A stretch of DNA of 26,739 nucleotides, from contig JBCKVB010000019.1 of the NCBI GenBank assembly GCA_038924245.1, forward strand, positions 1-26,739. Reading direction: 5' to 3'. Shown piece after piece: positions 1 through 8,323 of the stretch (position 1 is its first letter; each line of letters opens with the position of its first letter). The DNA comes from SURF-13 sp038924245 (lineage in GTDB: Bacteria > Pseudomonadota > Gammaproteobacteria > SURF-13). The translations under genes were made by a program, and so were the position numbers. The notes below the pieces were generated by a model. That model did no database searches, was not told where the DNA came from, and was given only the letters and a program-made list of their open reading frames with translations.

Positions 1-605
1 GGCTGCCTGGAGGTGAGGATGGTCTGCGGATTGTGGCCGTCGGCGTCGGCTACCTGCAGCGCATAGCTCTGCTGTTTCGGCGCGATGGCGGACACGATCA
101 CGTAGGCGATGCGCGTGTTGAACGCGCCGGCCTGGCCGGTGAGTTTCTCATAGATGATGTCGCTGATCTGGTGCGCGGTGCGGCGCAGTTCCTGTGCGCC
201 ACTGTGAATGGTGTAGCCGGTGATGCGCGCGTCGCGAAACACGTCGAGCAATTCGAACTGCACGCTGTACTGTCCGCCCGGCGCGGCGCGCACCTTGCCT
301 ACGACCAGGTAGTTGGAACCAAGCGCGCGCCAGTCGCGGAAGTTGACCTCGCTTGCCTGATGCGGCCGCGCGAGCAGATCCTTCTCCGGCAACGGCGCGA
401 AGCGCCCGCTACGTTTGAGATTATTCGTCACGATAGCGCTGATATCCTCCGGCGGCAGGCCCTGGCCCTCTATGCCGAACGGCACCACGGCGATGGGCAG
501 CGCGCCCTCGGCGCCGCCGGTGATTTCAATGGTCAGCGCCGCCCGGGCATGCGGCAACAGCGCAAGCAGTGCCGCAGCCAGTAAGATGTGCAATAACCGT
601 CTCAA
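1..605 (-). CDS. tolB: TolB, Tol-Pal periplasmic protein (3' end outside window)
   Basis: Periplasmic component of the Tol-Pal complex, which holds outer membrane, peptidoglycan and inner membrane together during division. About 201 residues are visible; the C-terminal beta-propeller lies outside the window. The start is a TTG at 605, chosen because AAGGA lies seven bases upstream and no ATG precedes the signal peptide. The N-terminus is a signal peptide (RRLLHILLAAALLALLPHA) with probable cleavage after ARA. TolB N-domain landmarks follow: IAVVPFG, PPEDISAIV, KLTGQAGAFNTRIAYV, then the first propeller blade. Only 13 bases separate it from the tolA stop, so it is the last visible gene of ybgC-tolQRAB. 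Identity is firm; the exact start is inferred. Confidence 0.93.
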   Translation of the reverse strand, partial: MRRLLHILLAAALLALLPHARAALTIEITGGAEGALPIAVVPFGIEGQGLPPEDISAIVTNNLKRSGRFAPLPEKDLLARPHQASEVNFRDWRALGSNYLVVGKVRAAPGGQYSVQFELLDVFRDARITGYTIHSGAQELRRTAHQISDIIYEKLTGQAGAFNTRIAYVIVSAIAPKQQSYALQVADADGHNPQTILTSRQ

Positions 606-618
606 GCCGTCGTCCTTT

Positions 619-1434
619 TCAAGGTCTAAATATGAAATTCAAATCACGAAAATACTTGTCGAACAACACTGCATCCGGTGGCAGCGGCAAGGGACTGGCT
701 CTGTATACCGCACTTTCCACCGAGCGGTCAAACAACTCATCGCCGCTGCTTACCACCACGCGCGCGTCGCTCACCTCGCCGCCCGGCAGCAGGCGCACGC
801 GCACGGTGCACGACATGCCCGCCGTGGCGCTGGCGGGCTTGTGCCAGTTGCGCTTCACCTTTTGCTCAATCAGGCTGATGTATTGGGCGATGATGCGCTG
901 ATCCTCACCCTCGCGCGCCTGCTGCACGGCGGCCTGTTCTTCCGCCGCCAGCTGATTCTTTAATTGCTGCTCGCGCCGCGCCTGCTCCTCCTGGCGCTTT
1001 TTCTCCGCTTCTATTTTATTCTTCTCTTCAAGCTCTGCCAAGCGCCTTTGCTCATCTTTTCCGGCAGTTTCCTGCGCGAGGCGCTGCTGCTCCTGCGCTC
1101 GCTCACGTCTGGCCTGCTCCGTTTCCTGCTCCAGTTGCTTGAGGCGCTGCTGTTCCTGTTCGCGCGCCTGCTTCGCCCGTTCCGCCTCTTGTTGCAATTG
1201 TTGGAGGCGCTGCCGCTCTTCCTCCTGTTTCCTGCGTTCCGCCTCGTTGAGCTTCTCTTGTTCCGCCCTGACCTTGGTCTCGTCCACCACTGTGGCCTGC
1301 ACTGTTGCCACTGCGGCGGTGGGCGCGGGCTTGTGCGTCCAGTCGAGGCTCACCACCAGCGCGGCGATGAGAGCGACGTGTACCGCTACGGCCAACGCCA
1401 ACGCCCGCGGATTATTGCGCAACTCTTTTAACAT
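619..1434 (-). CDS. tolA: TolA, energy-transducing envelope protein
   Basis: Inner-membrane anchored protein that spans the periplasm and couples the TolQ/TolR proton motor to TolB-Pal. The 271 residues show a short cytoplasmic N-terminus, one transmembrane segment (about 11-30, ALALAVAVHVALIAALVVSL), a long charged coiled coil (about 52-175, rich in E, Q, R, K and A) and a compact C-terminal domain (about 177-271) of the TolA/TonB type with YISLIEQKVKRNW and CTVRVRLLPGGEV. The coiled coil contains an internally repeated block around EQQRLKQLEQETEQARRE. It is shorter than the E. coli protein (about 420), mainly in the coiled coil, which is common in the family. The start is one base after the tolR stop. 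Confidence 0.95.
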   Translation of the reverse strand: MLKELRNNPRALALAVAVHVALIAALVVSLDWTHKPAPTAAVATVQATVVDETKVRAEQEKLNEAERRKQEEERQRLQQLQQEAERAKQAREQEQQRLKQLEQETEQARRERAQEQQRLAQETAGKDEQRRLAELEEKNKIEAEKKRQEEQARREQQLKNQLAAEEQAAVQQAREGEDQRIIAQYISLIEQKVKRNWHKPASATAGMSCTVRVRLLPGGEVSDARVVVSSGDELFDRSVESAVYRASPLPLPPDAVLFDKYFRDLNFIFRP

Positions 1435-1435
1435 T

Positions 1436-1885
1436 TTATGACGCGGGCTTGGACGGTTTCCGCGCGGGTGACTCGGTGATGAGCCCCACGTTGGGCGCGC
1501 CCGCGCTTTGCAACAGCGTCATGGCATGCACCACGCGTCCGTAATTCACGTTTTTGTCGCCCCGCACCAGCACCGGCGTGCCGGGCTGGTTGCGCAACAC
1601 CGCCGCCACGCGCTGCACCAGGGTATTTTCGTCCACGGGCTTTTCGTTTTTGTCGCCCACATCAAGGTAATAATTGCCCGCCGCATCCACGCTTACCACC
1701 AGCGGCTCCTTGCTCTCACGCTCAATTGGACTGGCGGCGGCCTGCGGAAGTTCCACCTTTACACCGGTGGCGAGCAGCGGCACGGTAATCATGAAGATCA
1801 CCAGCAGCACCAGCATCACGTCAATGTACGGCACCACGTTGATCTCGGCCATCGGCTTGCGGCGCATGCGTTGCTTGACGGCCAT
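1436..1885 (-). CDS. tolR: TolR, proton-channel subunit of Tol
   Basis: ExbD/TolR family partner of TolQ in the inner-membrane proton channel that energises TolA. It has 149 residues. The N-terminal motif MAEINVVPYIDVMLVLLVIF contains the essential membrane Asp at residue 22; the single transmembrane helix spans about 20-38 and a periplasmic domain (about 60-140) follows. Its start directly abuts the tolQ stop (1886-1888) and its stop is one base from the tolA ATG, so the three genes are almost certainly co-translated. Confidence 0.96.
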   Translation of the reverse strand: MAVKQRMRRKPMAEINVVPYIDVMLVLLVIFMITVPLLATGVKVELPQAAASPIERESKEPLVVSVDAAGNYYLDVGDKNEKPVDENTLVQRVAAVLRNQPGTPVLVRGDKNVNYGRVVHAMTLLQSAGAPNVGLITESPARKPSKPAS

Positions 1886-2557
1886 TTAACTGTGCGCCTG
1901 CCGTTGCAGGATGGTGGAGAATTCTTCCAGGAAGGCATCGTAGCGGTTGTGCAGGCGCTCGACGTCGTTGGCGAAACTGTTATAAGCGATCACCGCCGGA
2001 ATCGCCGCGAACAAGCCCATGGCGGTGGCGATCAACGCCTCGGCGATGCCGGGTGCGACCAGGGCGAGCGTGGCCTGGTGCACGTTGCCGAGGGCGATGA
2101 ACGAATTCATGATACCCCACACCGTGCCGAACAGCCCCACGTAAGGGCTGGTCGAACCGACCGTGGCGAGAAAGGATAAATGCACTTCGAGCGCGTCCAC
2201 CTCGCGCCCCAGCGCCACGCGCATGCTGCGCTGCGCGCCTGCCAGCACCGCCATCGGGTCCGCGCCGCTTTGCTTGCGCAGGCGCGCGAACTCCTTGAAC
2301 CCGGACTCGAAGATGGCTTCCATGCCGGATAACTCGTGCCGGCGCGCGACCTGATTATAGAGGGCATTGAGGTCTTCGCCCGACCAGAAGCGTTGCTCAA
2401 ACTCATCCGCGGTGCGGCGCGCCTCTTTTAACACGCCGCGTTTCATGAAGATCATGGTCCACGAGGCGAGCGAGACGACGAGCAATAATAGCATCACCAG
2501 TTGTACCACCAGGCTGGCGTTCAGAATCAGGTGCGGCAGGGACAGATCAGCGGTCAT
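1886..2557 (-). CDS. tolQ: TolQ, proton-channel subunit of Tol
   Basis: MotA/ExbB/TolQ family inner-membrane protein that forms the proton channel with TolR. The 223 residues show three transmembrane helices: about 14-36 (SLVVQLVMLLLLVVSLASW), about 128-150 and about 168-192. The family signature GSTSPYVGLFGTVWGIM sits at about 134-150, followed by ALIATAMGLFAAIPAV. Its ATG overlaps the ybgC stop by four bases (ATGA), so translation is coupled to ybgC. Length and motifs are normal for the family. Confidence 0.96.
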   Translation of the reverse strand: MTADLSLPHLILNASLVVQLVMLLLLVVSLASWTMIFMKRGVLKEARRTADEFEQRFWSGEDLNALYNQVARRHELSGMEAIFESGFKEFARLRKQSGADPMAVLAGAQRSMRVALGREVDALEVHLSFLATVGSTSPYVGLFGTVWGIMNSFIALGNVHQATLALVAPGIAEALIATAMGLFAAIPAVIAYNSFANDVERLHNRYDAFLEEFSTILQRQAHS

Positions 2558-2952
2558 GAGGAAAGTAGTGCCAGCAGGTGTCTGGGAATGGGGTGCGCTT
2601 TAAGCGTGGCGGCATCAAGACAGGCGAGCCTCACCTGGCCGCTGCACAGTAACTCGTTATTGTGACGTATGTGCTGCTCAAAACTCAAGCTCGCCTTGCC
2701 GTGTTGTATGACCTTGGCGCTCACCTCCAGCAACTGGTTAAAGCGCGCGGGCTTGCGGAAGTCCACGCTGATAGCGCGTACCGCGAAAATAATCCCCTGC
2801 TCGTTCTTGAGCGTGTCCTGTTCAAACCCAAGCGCGCGCAACCACTCCGTGCGCGCCCGCTCCATGAATTTCAGATAATTGGCATGATACACCACGCCCC
2901 CGCTGTCCGTGTCCTCATAGTAGACCCGCACCGGCCAGATGAATTCACTCAT
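2554..2952 (-). CDS. ybgC: YbgC, Tol-Pal associated acyl-CoA thioesterase
   Basis: Hot-dog fold thioesterase of the 4-hydroxybenzoyl-CoA thioesterase type, usually the first gene of the tol-pal operon; it hydrolyses acyl-CoA thioesters in the cytoplasm. The 132 residues contain the active-site block YYEDTDSGGVVYHANY, with the catalytic Asp at residue 16, then FMERARTEWLR. The ATG at 2952 gives the usual N-terminus MSEFIWPVRVYYEDTD. It overlaps tolQ by four bases. The gap to ruvB upstream holds only a dispersed palindromic repeat. Confidence 0.94.
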   Translation of the reverse strand: MSEFIWPVRVYYEDTDSGGVVYHANYLKFMERARTEWLRALGFEQDTLKNEQGIIFAVRAISVDFRKPARFNQLLEVSAKVIQHGKASLSFEQHIRHNNELLCSGQVRLACLDAATLKAHPIPRHLLALLSS

Positions 2953-3000
2953 AGGTGCTCAATTAGATGGAGGGTTTGACGACGGGAGCCGTGAGCGAGC

Positions 3001-3034
3001 GTAGCCTGGGTGGAGCGTAGCGCAACCCAGGGGA
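3001..3034. repeat. Palindromic intergenic repeat between ruvB and ybgC
   Basis: An interrupted palindrome with arms CCTGGGT (3005-3011) and ACCCAGG (3025-3031) around GGAGCGTAGCGCA. The GTAGCCTGGGTGGAGCGTAG type is a familiar dispersed REP-like repeat in proteobacterial intergenic regions; I recognise it by pattern only. It lies between two same-strand genes, where the hairpin could attenuate or stabilise the ruvB-ybgC transcript. There is no T-run, so it is not a classical terminator. Confidence 0.7.
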
Positions 3035-4078
<1,044 letters not shown>

Positions 4079-4090
4079 GGAGCTTCCACC

Positions 4091-4175
4091 CTCTCCCTAG
4101 CCCTCCCCCTCAAGGGGGAGGGGATTTGATGTTGTGTTGATCCGCCCCTCAAGGGAGAGCGGGGGTTATGTGGGG
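4091..4175. repeat. GC-rich hairpin repeats between ruvA and ruvB
   Basis: A strong hairpin with arms CCCTCCCCC (4101-4109) and GGGGGAGGG (4114-4122) and a TCAA loop, preceded by CCCTCTCCCTAG. This is the common dispersed CCCTCTCCC...GGGGAGAGGG type of intergenic element. A second, degenerate copy follows (CCCCTCAAGGGAGAG, about 4145-4159), and GTTGATCCG occurs twice (4137-4145 and 4175-4183). The element splits the ruvA-ruvB transcription unit. Confidence 0.65.
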
Positions 4176-4196
4176 TTGATCCGATCACTGGCACAA

Positions 4197-4802
4197 TCAA
4201 GCCTTCGCCAGCGCCTGTAGCGCGCGGCGGATGAGTTCTTCACGGCTCAAACCGGCGCTGTCTATCCCTTGCAGCATGCGGCTGGCCTCGTGCGGTTTGT
4301 AACCGAGCGATACCAACGCGCTCAAGGCGTCATGCATGGCGTCGCCTTGATGCGCATTGGATGCAGCCGCGCCCGCGCCGCGCACAGCGCTTTCTTCCCA
4401 GCCGCTCAGTTTGTCGCGCATCTCCAGTATCAGGCGCTCGGCGGTCTTCTTGCCGATGCCGGGCAGGCGGGTGAGGCTGGCGCTGTCGTTGTTCCGCACG
4501 CAGCGCACGAAGCCTTGCGCCGAAACGCCGGATAAAATAGTCAGCGCGAGCTTGGCGCCGACACTGTTCACTTTCAACAGGCTGCGGAACAGCGTGCGTT
4601 CCTGCGCGCTGATGAAGCCAAACAACAGGTGGGCGTCTTCACGCACCACGAGGTGCGTATATAAGGTAATTTCATTGCCCGGCGCGGGCAGGTCGTAAAA
4701 CGTGGACAGCGGCGCTTCGATCTCGTAACCCACGCCGTGCGCGTCGAGCAGTAGATGGGGCGGCTCCTTGGAGAGCAGTATGCCGCGCAACTGGCCGATC
4801 AT
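4197..4802 (-). CDS. ruvA: RuvA, Holliday junction DNA-binding subunit
   Basis: Tetrameric protein that binds the four-way junction and loads RuvB. I start it at the ATG at 4802 (MIGQLRGILLSKEPP, the standard RuvA N-terminus), giving 201 residues. The frame is open upstream but that would add 24 residues inside ruvC with no family match. Domain I is an OB fold (about 1-63), domain II carries the helix-hairpin-helix pair (LTRLPGIGKKTAERLILEMR), and domain III is a C-terminal helical RuvB-contact domain after a flexible linker. The ATG overlaps the ruvC stop by four bases. Confidence 0.96.
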   Translation of the reverse strand: MIGQLRGILLSKEPPHLLLDAHGVGYEIEAPLSTFYDLPAPGNEITLYTHLVVREDAHLLFGFISAQERTLFRSLLKVNSVGAKLALTILSGVSAQGFVRCVRNNDSASLTRLPGIGKKTAERLILEMRDKLSGWEESAVRGAGAAASNAHQGDAMHDALSALVSLGYKPHEASRMLQGIDSAGLSREELIRRALQALAKA

Positions 4803-5314
4803 CGCGCGCGCCCTCGCCGTATGCCGCGTGCGCCGGGGATATGGGCCAGCGCTTGGCGCACGTAGGCGTGACACAACGCGACCGCCAGCGCATCAGCGGC
4901 GTCGGCCTGCGGCGCGGCGGGCAGATTCAGCAGTGCGCGCACCATGTGCTGGACTTGTTCCTTGCCGGCGTTGCCCTTGCCAACCACGGTTTGCTTGACC
5001 ACCGCCGGGGTGTATTCGTGCACCGGCAGCGCGTGCAGCACGGCGGCGCAAATCGCCGCGCCGCGCGCCTCGCCCAGCTTCAGCGCCGAGGCGACGTTGC
5101 GGTGCATGAACACGCGTTCGATGGCGACTTCATCCGGCTGATAGTTCGCGCTCAATTCCACTATACCGTCGAAGATGATTTTTAAACGCTCCGGCTGCGT
5201 GCCCGGCGCAATGCGCACGCAGCCGCTGGCAACATAGCTCGTTTTTCCCTGCACCACGTCTATCACCCCAAAGCCGGTAATGAGCGAGCCTGGGTCTATG
5301 CCGAGTATGCGCAA
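4799..5314 (-). CDS. ruvC: RuvC, Holliday junction resolvase
   Basis: Homodimeric endonuclease that cleaves Holliday junctions symmetrically. The 171 residues carry the four catalytic acidic residues at the same positions as E. coli RuvC: D7 (ILGIDPG), E66 (VAIERVF), D138 and D141 (QADAADALA). The first codon is TTG (5314), placed where the invariant RILGIDPGS begins; no convincing Shine-Dalgarno is visible, which may keep expression low. It lies 25 bases downstream of yebC and overlaps ruvA. Confidence 0.95.
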   Translation of the reverse strand: MRILGIDPGSLITGFGVIDVVQGKTSYVASGCVRIAPGTQPERLKIIFDGIVELSANYQPDEVAIERVFMHRNVASALKLGEARGAAICAAVLHALPVHEYTPAVVKQTVVGKGNAGKEQVQHMVRALLNLPAAPQADAADALAVALCHAYVRQALAHIPGARGIRRGRAR

Positions 5315-5339
5315 CGGGGCTGGCTCACGAGGGATAGTA

Positions 5340-6080
5340 TCACGCCGTCACGACGGATTCGGGCAGGTCTGCGTTGGAGTAGACGTTTTGCACGTCATCC
5401 AGGTCTTCCAGCATGTCCAGCAGCTTGGCCATTTTCCGCGCGTCCTCGCCGCTCAGCGTGGTGCTGGTTGAGGCGCGCATCGTGATCTCGGCGTGCGCGG
5501 GCGCAATCTGCACCGCTGTCATCGCCTTCTTGATGTGCTCAAAGGTATCGGGCGTGGTGAGCACCTCAATGGAGCCGTCGTCATTGGTGACGATATCCTC
5601 CGCGCCCGCTTCCAGCGCGGCGGCCATGATGCGGTCTTCATCCGAGCCCGGCGCGTAACTCAGCACGCCGTTTTTGCTGAACAGGTAGCTCACCGAACCG
5701 TCGGTGCCGAGGTTGCCGCTGCACTTGGTGAAGGCGTGACGCACGTCGGCCACGGTGCGCACGCGGTTGTCGGTCATGCAGTCCACCATCACCGCCGCGC
5801 CGCCCGGCCCGTAGCCCTCGTAGCGCGCCTCTTCGTAATGCACGCCTTCCAGCGTGCCCGCGCCGCGCTTCATCGCGCGCTCAATGGTGTCGCGCGTCAT
5901 GTTTTGCGCCAGCGCCTTGTCTATGGCGTGGCGCAGGCGCGGATTGGTGGCCGCGTCGCCCCCGCCCATGCGCGCCGCGACCGTGATCTCGCGGATCAGC
6001 TTGGTGAAAATCTTGCCGCGCCTGGCATCCTGCGCGCCCTTACGATGCTGGATGTTGGCCCATTTGCTGTGGCCTGCCAT
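5340..6080 (-). CDS. yebC: YebC/PmpR-type protein
   Basis: YebC family protein (TACO1 homologue), 246 residues, usual length. Members have been described as transcriptional regulators (PmpR) and, for some, as ribosome-associated factors that help translation of proline-rich stretches. The N-terminus MAGHSKWANIQHRKGAQDA is diagnostic, followed by KIFTKLIREI and RYEGYGPGGAAVMVDCMTDN. It is first in a yebC-ruvC-ruvA set, the order usual in gammaproteobacteria. A sigma70-like promoter lies just upstream, within the 3' end of the beta-CASP gene. Confidence 0.96.
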   Translation of the reverse strand: MAGHSKWANIQHRKGAQDARRGKIFTKLIREITVAARMGGGDAATNPRLRHAIDKALAQNMTRDTIERAMKRGAGTLEGVHYEEARYEGYGPGGAAVMVDCMTDNRVRTVADVRHAFTKCSGNLGTDGSVSYLFSKNGVLSYAPGSDEDRIMAAALEAGAEDIVTNDDGSIEVLTTPDTFEHIKKAMTAVQIAPAHAEITMRASTSTTLSGEDARKMAKLLDMLEDLDDVQNVYSNADLPESVVTA

Positions 6081-6112
6081 GTTCTATCGTTCCACTGGGG
6101 TAAACTTCAAAC

Positions 6113-6141
6113 ATTATACCAGCACTACCCTCTCCAGATAA
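6113..6141 (-). promoter_or_regulatory. Candidate sigma70 promoter for yebC-ruvCA
   Basis: On the minus strand a perfect TATAAT -10 (6118-6113) sits 17 bases after a weak -35, TTATCT (6141-6136). It overlaps the stop codon of the upstream metallo-hydrolase gene and lies about 33 bases before the yebC ATG, so yebC-ruvCA could be transcribed independently. The -35 matches consensus at only three of six positions. Confidence 0.45.
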
Positions 6142-7469
6142 TCCGGCACGCATACGGACCAGCCGAAACGCTCCTCAATGTGGTGGCGCAGGGCGTCGGT
6201 GGCGGCGGGTTCGCCGTGGGTAATGAAGGTGGTGCGCGGCGCGGCATGGAAGTGTTCCAGCCAGTCGAGAATTTCACCGTAGTCGGCGTGCGCGGAAAGA
6301 TTATCGAGCACCGCCACCTCGGCGCGCACCGGGATGTACTCGCCGAAAATCTTGATGTTCTCCGCGCCGTTCAGCATCGCCGCGCCGCGCGTGCCGCCAG
6401 CCTGGAAGCCGGCGAACAAAATGGTGTTGCGCGCGTCCGGCGCGAAGGTCTTGAGATGGTGCAGTACGCGCCCGCCGGTGGCCATGCCGCTCGCGGAGAC
6501 GATAATCATCGGGCCGCGCCGCTGGTCCAGCGCCTTGGATTCCTCCGGGCTGTTGACGATGTGCGCCGCGCGGCACATGGCGTCGCATTGCGCGTCGGTC
6601 AGCCGGTGCAGCGCGCGGTGTTCGTGAAAGATGCGCGTGGCGTTCGCCGCCATCGGGCTGTCGAGAAACAGCGGAATGTCGGGGATGGCCCCAGTCGCCT
6701 TGAGCAGATGAATGTAATAGAGCAAGGTCTGGGCGCGGCCCACGGCGAAGGAGGGAATCACCATCACGCCGTTACGCGCGACGGTGCGATGAATGATCTC
6801 GGCCAGCGCGATCTGCGGGTCGGAAGGATCATGGCGGCGGTTGCCGTAGGTGGATTCCATGACCAGGTAATCCGCGCGCTGCACGATGCTGGGCGCTTGC
6901 ATGATGAGATCGTTGGGACGGCCCAGGTCGCCGGAGAACAACAATGAAGTACCGGCGTCCTTGATGAGCACAAAGCCCGAACCCAGCATGTGGCCGTTGG
7001 GGATCAGGCGCGCGCTTAAACCACCCGCATCGAAATCCTTGCCGAAGGGAACCGGCTTGAACTGCTTGAGCGCGCGCTCGGCATCCTCCAAAGTATAAAG
7101 CGGCAGCGCCGGGACGTGTTTGGAGGAACCGCGCTTGTTGGCGTAGCGCGCTTCTTCCTCCTGCAGATGTCCGCTGTCCGGCAGCAGGATGGCGCAGAGA
7201 TCTTTGGTCGCCGCGCTGCAATACACCTTGCCGGAAAAGCCATTTTTAACAAGCAGCGGCAGGTAGCCGCTGTGGTCAATGTGCGCGTGGGTGAGCACCA
7301 CCGCGTCAATCTCTTTGGGGTCTATGGGAAACGGCGCGCGATTTCTCAGGCGCAGGTGCTTGTAGCCCTGAAACAGGCCGCAGTCCACCAATATCCTGCT
7401 CTTGCTGGAACTGACCAGATACTTGGACCCGGTAACCGTGCCGGTGGCCCCTAAAAATGTGATGTCCAT
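6114..7469 (-). CDS. Beta-CASP metallo-beta-lactamase RNA-processing nuclease-type protein
   Basis: Zinc-dependent hydrolase of the metallo-beta-lactamase/beta-CASP/RMMBL family, whose studied members are RNA nucleases. With the ATG at 7469 (MDITFLGATGTVTGS, AAGGG seven bases upstream) it has 451 residues; the frame is open ten residues further but lacks a site there. Metal ligands: HAHIDH (61-66), H160 in PNGHMLGS, D181 in LLFSGDLG. Beta-CASP motifs include VMESTYGNR and IPSFAVGRAQ, then LSAHADYGE (H394) and the final THGEP (H418). It stands where other gammaproteobacteria often have aspS. An FNR-type box sits at the correct distance for a class II promoter of this gene. RNA substrates are unknown. 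Confidence 0.88.
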   Translation of the reverse strand: MDITFLGATGTVTGSKYLVSSSKSRILVDCGLFQGYKHLRLRNRAPFPIDPKEIDAVVLTHAHIDHSGYLPLLVKNGFSGKVYCSAATKDLCAILLPDSGHLQEEEARYANKRGSSKHVPALPLYTLEDAERALKQFKPVPFGKDFDAGGLSARLIPNGHMLGSGFVLIKDAGTSLLFSGDLGRPNDLIMQAPSIVQRADYLVMESTYGNRRHDPSDPQIALAEIIHRTVARNGVMVIPSFAVGRAQTLLYYIHLLKATGAIPDIPLFLDSPMAANATRIFHEHRALHRLTDAQCDAMCRAAHIVNSPEESKALDQRRGPMIIVSASGMATGGRVLHHLKTFAPDARNTILFAGFQAGGTRGAAMLNGAENIKIFGEYIPVRAEVAVLDNLSAHADYGEILDWLEHFHAAPRTTFITHGEPAATDALRHHIEERFGWSVCVPDYLERVVLV

Positions 7470-7497
7470 GCTGACCCTTATGCGTGTGCCGGGAACC

Positions 7498-7503
7498 ATT
7501 CTA
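7498..7503 (-). promoter_or_regulatory. -10 element of candidate FNR class II promoter, beta-CASP gene
   Basis: On the minus strand TAGAAT (five of six matches to TATAAT) is centred 31 bases from the centre of the FNR-type box at 7525-7538. That is the spacing expected when the box is centred at -41.5. The predicted transcription start (about 7490) gives a leader of about 20 bases containing the AAGGG ribosome binding site. Confidence 0.55.
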
Positions 7504-7524
7504 TAAGGTGCTGAATGAAAAAGC

Positions 7525-7538
7525 TTGATCTACATCAA
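7525..7538. promoter_or_regulatory. Perfect FNR/Anr-type box
   Basis: The sequence TTGATCTACATCAA matches the FNR/Anr consensus TTGAT-N4-ATCAA at all ten defined positions. It lies in the divergent gap between the beta-CASP gene and the alpha/beta hydrolase gene. For the leftward gene it fits a class II activator site at -41.5. For the rightward gene a weaker -10 (TATCGT, 7561-7566) is centred 32 bases away. Members of this family activate genes when oxygen is scarce. Confidence 0.75.
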
Positions 7539-7573
7539 GGGCCTGTTTGGCGGTTTGTTCTATCGTTACAGCC

Positions 7574-8296
7574 ATGACGATCAATGAGTCCAAGACCAGT
7601 GTGCACTACCCTAGACTGGACGAGCCGGAAGAATGCCGGGTGCGCATCCCGGCGGGCGATGTCACGCTGGAAGGTAATCTGCATTTAACTCCGAACGCGG
7701 GCGGCGTGGTGTTGTTCGCGCACGGCAGCGGCAGCAGCCGCCACAGTCCGCGCAACCGCTTCGTGGCGCATCAGTTGCAAGAGGTGGGTCTGGCCACGTT
7801 GCTGATTGACCTCCTGACCAGCGACGAGGAGTTCGCCGACCGCGCCACCGGACACTTGCGCTTTGACGTCAAGATGCTCGCCAAGCGGCTCGCGCAGGTC
7901 ACCGGCTGGTTGCGGCAGAATCCGCAAACCCAATCGTTCAAGATCGGCTACTTCGGCGCCAGCACCGGCGCGGCCGCAGCGCTGATGGCGGCGGCGGATC
8001 ACCCGCAAGGCGTGAGCGCCATCGTGTCGCGCGGCGGACGGCCGGACTTGGCCGGGTCCGCGCTGGCGCGGGTCAAGGCCCCGACCCTGCTGCTGGTGGG
8101 CGGCGAGGATGCCGTGGTAATTAGGCTCAATAAGGAAGCGTTTGAACAATTGCAGGTGGAGAAAAAACTGGAAATCATCCCCGGCGCCATGCATTTGTTT
8201 GAAGAACCCGGCGCGCTGGAGGAGGTGGCGGATCTGGCGCGGCAGTGGTTCGAGCACTATCTGGCACCCGCTACCGCGCCTGCCGAAGCTGACTGA
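7574..8296 (+). CDS. Alpha/beta hydrolase, dienelactone-hydrolase-like
   Basis: Cytoplasmic alpha/beta-hydrolase of 240 residues from the ATG at 7574. Catalytic triad candidates: nucleophile Ser in YFGASTGAAAAL, Asp in LLVGGEDAVV and His in IPGAMHLFEEPG; an oxyanion-hole type HGSGSSRHSPRN follows the first strands. Relatives are often fused to or next to a phosphoribosyltransferase domain, absent here. An in-frame TTG at 7547 preceded by AAGGG is an alternative start adding nine residues, but that site overlaps the FNR-type box. If the FNR-driven start at about 7573 is used, the message would be nearly leaderless. It is followed by the host-attachment-family gene 27 bases on. Substrate unknown. 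Confidence 0.8.
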   Translation: MTINESKTSVHYPRLDEPEECRVRIPAGDVTLEGNLHLTPNAGGVVLFAHGSGSSRHSPRNRFVAHQLQEVGLATLLIDLLTSDEEFADRATGHLRFDVKMLAKRLAQVTGWLRQNPQTQSFKIGYFGASTGAAAALMAAADHPQGVSAIVSRGGRPDLAGSALARVKAPTLLLVGGEDAVVIRLNKEAFEQLQVEKKLEIIPGAMHLFEEPGALEEVADLARQWFEHYLAPATAPAEAD

Positions 8297-8323
8297 TATC
8301 ACACGTTAATAAAGGGAGTTACG

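Noticed and set aside
1139..1441. Plus-strand Cys/Ser-rich frame opposite tolA
   Set aside because: It is the antisense of the Gln/Glu/Arg-rich TolA coiled coil, which produces such composition automatically.
4175..4190. FNR-like TTGATCCGATCA near the end of ruvA
   Set aside because: The spacer is three bases rather than four and the site is in the ruvA-ruvB gap without a matching -10.
5493..6947. 484-codon plus-strand frame across yebC and the beta-CASP gene
   Set aside because: It spans two well-supported opposite-strand genes and has low-complexity, Arg/His/Gly-rich translation typical of a shadow frame.
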